From: Myxococcales bacterium
GTDB lineage: Bacteria; Myxococcota_C; UBA6777
Assembly (NCBI GenBank): GCA_027005175.1
Contig: JALTMC010000171.1
Coordinates: 1-6,973, forward strand
Direction of reading: 5' to 3'
Length of the DNA: 6,973 nucleotides
Part shown: piece by piece, positions 5,477 through 6,973 of the stretch
Layout: the number at the start of each line of letters is the position of its first letter
How positions within the stretch are numbered: the stretch's first letter is position 1
Notes under the pieces: model-generated
Databases searched by the model: none
What the model was told of the DNA's origin: nothing
What the model saw: only the letters and a program-made list of their open reading frames with translations
Position numbers and translations under genes: made by a program

Positions 5477-5493
5477 CTGGCATATTGTTTGCA
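5477..5493 (+). promoter_or_regulatory. Candidate sigma54 (-24/-12) promoter for the lipoprotein gene
   Basis: CTGGCATATTGTTTGCA keeps the invariant GG (5479-5480) and GC (5491-5492) with exactly ten bases between, as in the YTGGCACGRNNNTTGCW consensus. The mismatches are the bases after TGGCA. It points toward the lipoprotein start at 5671, with a leader of about 165 bases. Sigma54 promoters need an upstream enhancer-bound activator; no site was recognised. Chance occurrence is possible. Confidence 0.38.
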
Positions 5494-5670
5494 AAGCCGA
5501 GCGCAGCACGCGGAACAGCCCCGCATGAACTTTCTTTTTGGTAAAGTTCCCGTGTTTTGCCAAAGGCGAGAAAGAATCATTATGTTAGTCAAGAGAAGGT
5601 GTTGTTGATGTCTTTGGTATTGTCGTATCCAGATTGGTTTGTTGCTAACGGAAAGTGTATGGAGGAAGAA

Positions 5671-6087
5671 ATGTCACAGCGTTTGAACCGCTTCTTGTTA
5701 TCCATTTTTATCCTGTCTTCTGCCATCTTTTTATGGTCTGGATGCTCTGGTCTTCCCGGTGGCTCTGGTGGTGGTGTCTCTTCCAAACCTCGCTTCATTG
5801 AGGGTACCTTCACTTCCTCTCCGAAAACAGGGAAAGCTTCTGCCGACTACAAAATCGCGACTATGATCTTCACCAAAAGTGGCCAGTTTAAAGCCTATCG
5901 CGACGCAGAAACGCTCAAAAAGCAAGAGCCTGATATCGAAGGCTCCTATGAAATCGTCGACAACGATATCATATTCAAAAATCCCAGCGGCACCGAGTAC
6001 CAAAATCGCGGCACTCTCTTGGACTCTACGGATACAAAGTTTGAATGGCCTGAGAGATTTCCCGGCGATGTGTTTGGAAAGAATTGA
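5671..6087 (+). CDS. Small lipoprotein of unknown function
   Basis: The 138-residue product begins with a type II signal: basic residues R4 and R7, the hydrophobic core FLLSIFILSSAIFLW, and a lipobox-like LWSGC with Cys25 as the lipidated residue. Trp at -3 is unusual. Ser follows the Cys, which favours the outer membrane. A Gly/Ser linker (GLPGGSGGGVSS) leads into a ~95-residue domain with beta-strand texture, including RFIEGTFTS, IATMIFTKSGQFKAY, DIEGSYEIVDNDIIFK and TKFEW. The G-x-Y strands recall small lipocalin-like or META-like barrels, but I cannot name a family. The start is fixed by GGAGGA at 5661-5666 and by the signal sequence. An in-frame ATG at 5557 would bury the signal. The 3' end is part of a 26-bp triplication. 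Confidence 0.8.
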   Translation: MSQRLNRFLLSIFILSSAIFLWSGCSGLPGGSGGGVSSKPRFIEGTFTSSPKTGKASADYKIATMIFTKSGQFKAYRDAETLKKQEPDIEGSYEIVDNDIIFKNPSGTEYQNRGTLLDSTDTKFEWPERFPGDVFGKN

Positions 6088-6155
6088 GCCCATCCAAACG
6101 TGAAAAGAATTGAGCCCATCCAAACGTGAAAAGAGTTGAGCCCGTCCAAACGGGT
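6078..6155 (+). repeat. Three tandem 26-bp repeats spanning the lipoprotein stop codon
   Basis: Units start at 6078, 6104 and 6130. The first two are identical and the third has drifted. Unit 1 contains the last codons (GGA-AAG-AAT) and the TGA at 6085-6087, so the later units are copies of the gene's end plus its first downstream bases. In unit 3 the changes create CCCGT(CCAA)ACGGG (6141-6154), a small perfect hairpin that could help end transcription, although no U-run follows. Confidence 0.85.
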
Positions 6156-6216
6156 ATGGAAGTGTTGTTATACTATTTGAGTTGGAGTAGGGGAGTACGA
6201 TCTCTGTGGAGGCTGT

Positions 6217-6973
6217 CTACTCCACTTGTCCAACGATGATTTGCAATGTTGTGTTGCCAGAGGGAAGAGCGGATGGACTGCGGGGTTTTTTCGGGCGATT
6301 CGTGGAGATAACGAAGAGAGTCGTCGCTGCAACAGCACCTGCAAGAGCGAAGCCGATGGCTACATTTGCAACAAGGGCGTTACTTTTTCCCTCTGCTACT
6401 TGAGGCTGAATGTCTGTCTTGTAAACCAAAGCCTGACCGGTTTGACTATTCTTTAGCTTTTGATTGACTTCATTGAGTCTGGCTTGTGAGAGTGCACCAA
6501 AACTAATAGCAACACCTGTCGCTGCTGCGGCTACACCTACAGAAACCCATGCCCAGAAAATGGGTTTTTGTACAAGTGAGGTGCTGGCTGCAGGAGGTGG
6601 TTGTCGTCGTGAAAGAGTGGGTCCTGTTGCTACACGAACTTTGCGTTTGGATGGTACTTTCCGACGTGCTACTGGTACAGCACGGCGAGCTACAACGGCC
6701 AAGCGTTTGGGGGCGATACTTGGAGCGATACGACGGATGGGGATTGCCCGACGAGGTGCAGGTCGTCGGGCGATCACAATGGGCCTGGGGGCAGGCCGTC
6801 GTGCAACAGGAGTTGGGCGATGGGTCACGGGGCGTGGGATGGGTCGAGCTACAACCATTGGACGTGGAGGAGTGGGTCGTGGGGCAACTCGGATGGGAGG
6901 GGCAGGCCGTCGTGCGATCACAACAGGTCTTGGAGTCGGACGTGGGGCAGGGCGACGGGTCACAGGACGTGGG
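6217..6973 (-). CDS. Pro/Arg-rich membrane protein, N-terminus beyond the right edge
   Basis: The frame is open to the window edge (about 251 codons visible), and a GTG at 6961-6963 is just an internal Val codon in the repeat. About 120 residues of Pro/Arg/Val/Ala repeats come first, with recurring VIARRPAPRP-like units and matching DNA repeats (near 6760, 6790 and 6900). Two hydrophobic helices follow: IFWAWVSVGVAAAATGVAISFGA, about 23 residues, and a second near ALVANVAIGFALAGAVAATTLFV. Between them is a ~37-residue polar loop. A short tail ends QIIVGQVE at TAG 6217-6219. Two C-terminal helices after a Pro-rich linker are common in TPR- or PEGA-containing envelope proteins of Myxococcota-like bacteria; the upstream domain is not visible. 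The basic repeats could sit in the periplasm or against nucleic acid or peptidoglycan, which cannot be told apart here. Confidence 0.75.
   Translation of the reverse strand, partial: PRPVTRRPAPRPTPRPVVIARRPAPPIRVAPRPTPPRPMVVARPIPRPVTHRPTPVARRPAPRPIVIARRPAPRRAIPIRRIAPSIAPKRLAVVARRAVPVARRKVPSKRKVRVATGPTLSRRQPPPAASTSLVQKPIFWAWVSVGVAAAATGVAISFGALSQARLNEVNQKLKNSQTGQALVYKTDIQPQVAEGKSNALVANVAIGFALAGAVAATTLFVISTNRPKKPRSPSALPSGNTTLQIIVGQVE

Noticed and set aside
5731-6123. Complement ORF opposite the lipoprotein
   Set aside because: Shadow of the lipoprotein gene, which has a good ribosome-binding site and a lipobox. The repeated N-terminus of the shadow comes from the 26-bp repeats.
6184-6220. GGAGTAG/CTACTCC inverted repeat after the Pro/Arg-rich gene
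   Set aside because: Only 7 bp with a long loop and no T-run on either strand; too weak for a terminator.
6543-6570. Terminator-like hairpin AAACCCAT/ATGGGTTT followed by T residues, plus strand
   Set aside because: It lies inside the coding sequence of the leftward membrane protein, over codons for the first membrane helix, so it is most likely coincidence.

Overview
The window (about 7 kb) reads as chromosomal DNA from a Gram-negative bacterium. It encodes an outer-membrane beta-barrel protein ending in Phe, a lipoprotein, and an ExbB/TolQ-type inner-membrane channel subunit. The truncated gene at the right edge combines a Pro/Arg-rich region with two C-terminal membrane segments, an architecture I associate with Myxococcota, Bradymonadota and related 'deltaproteobacterial' lineages. 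That placement is inference, and the base composition looks moderate rather than high-GC. No rRNA, tRNA, CRISPR array or transposase gene was found.

Layout. 1-167: tail of a possible unknown gene. 205-1044 (+): class I SAM-dependent methyltransferase. 1041-1307 (+): small secreted-looking ORF overlapping it by ATGA, probably decayed. 1308-1451: AT-rich DNA ending in a textbook MerR-type promoter/operator. 1480-2525 (+): two-gene mercury-type operon, encoding a thioredoxin-like domain fused to a MerC-like membrane protein and then a small Cys-rich thioredoxin-like protein. 2522-2684: palindromic element A. 2836-3867 (+): outer-membrane protein whose apparent signal peptide is separated from the barrel by two in-frame TGA codons. 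3868-4231: intergenic DNA with a strong hairpin and palindromic element B. 4232-4429 (+): rubredoxin, followed by a 42-bp repeat array copied from its own 3' end. 4643-5287 (-): MotA/TolQ/ExbB-family protein. 5288-5670: divergent regulatory region. 5671-6087 (+): small lipoprotein with a 26-bp triplication across its stop codon. 6217 to the right edge (-): Pro/Arg-rich membrane protein, truncated.

How the genes may work together. The operator at 1397-1427 matches the mercury MerR type (19-bp spacer, TCCGTA/TACGGA dyad) and drives genes for a MerC-like transporter and a thiol protein. The core is therefore a small Hg(II)-responsive uptake or thiol-handling operon. Neither merR nor merA is in the window, so the regulator and any reductase would have to act from elsewhere. 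The outer-membrane protein lies downstream on the same strand, but element A separates it, so operon membership is uncertain. The remaining genes are not obviously linked to it.

The most unusual signals are structural: two related ~160-bp imperfect palindromes with different terminal arms; two separate genes whose 3' ends have been tandemly amplified past the stop codon; and an outer-membrane protein gene cut from its signal peptide by stop codons.
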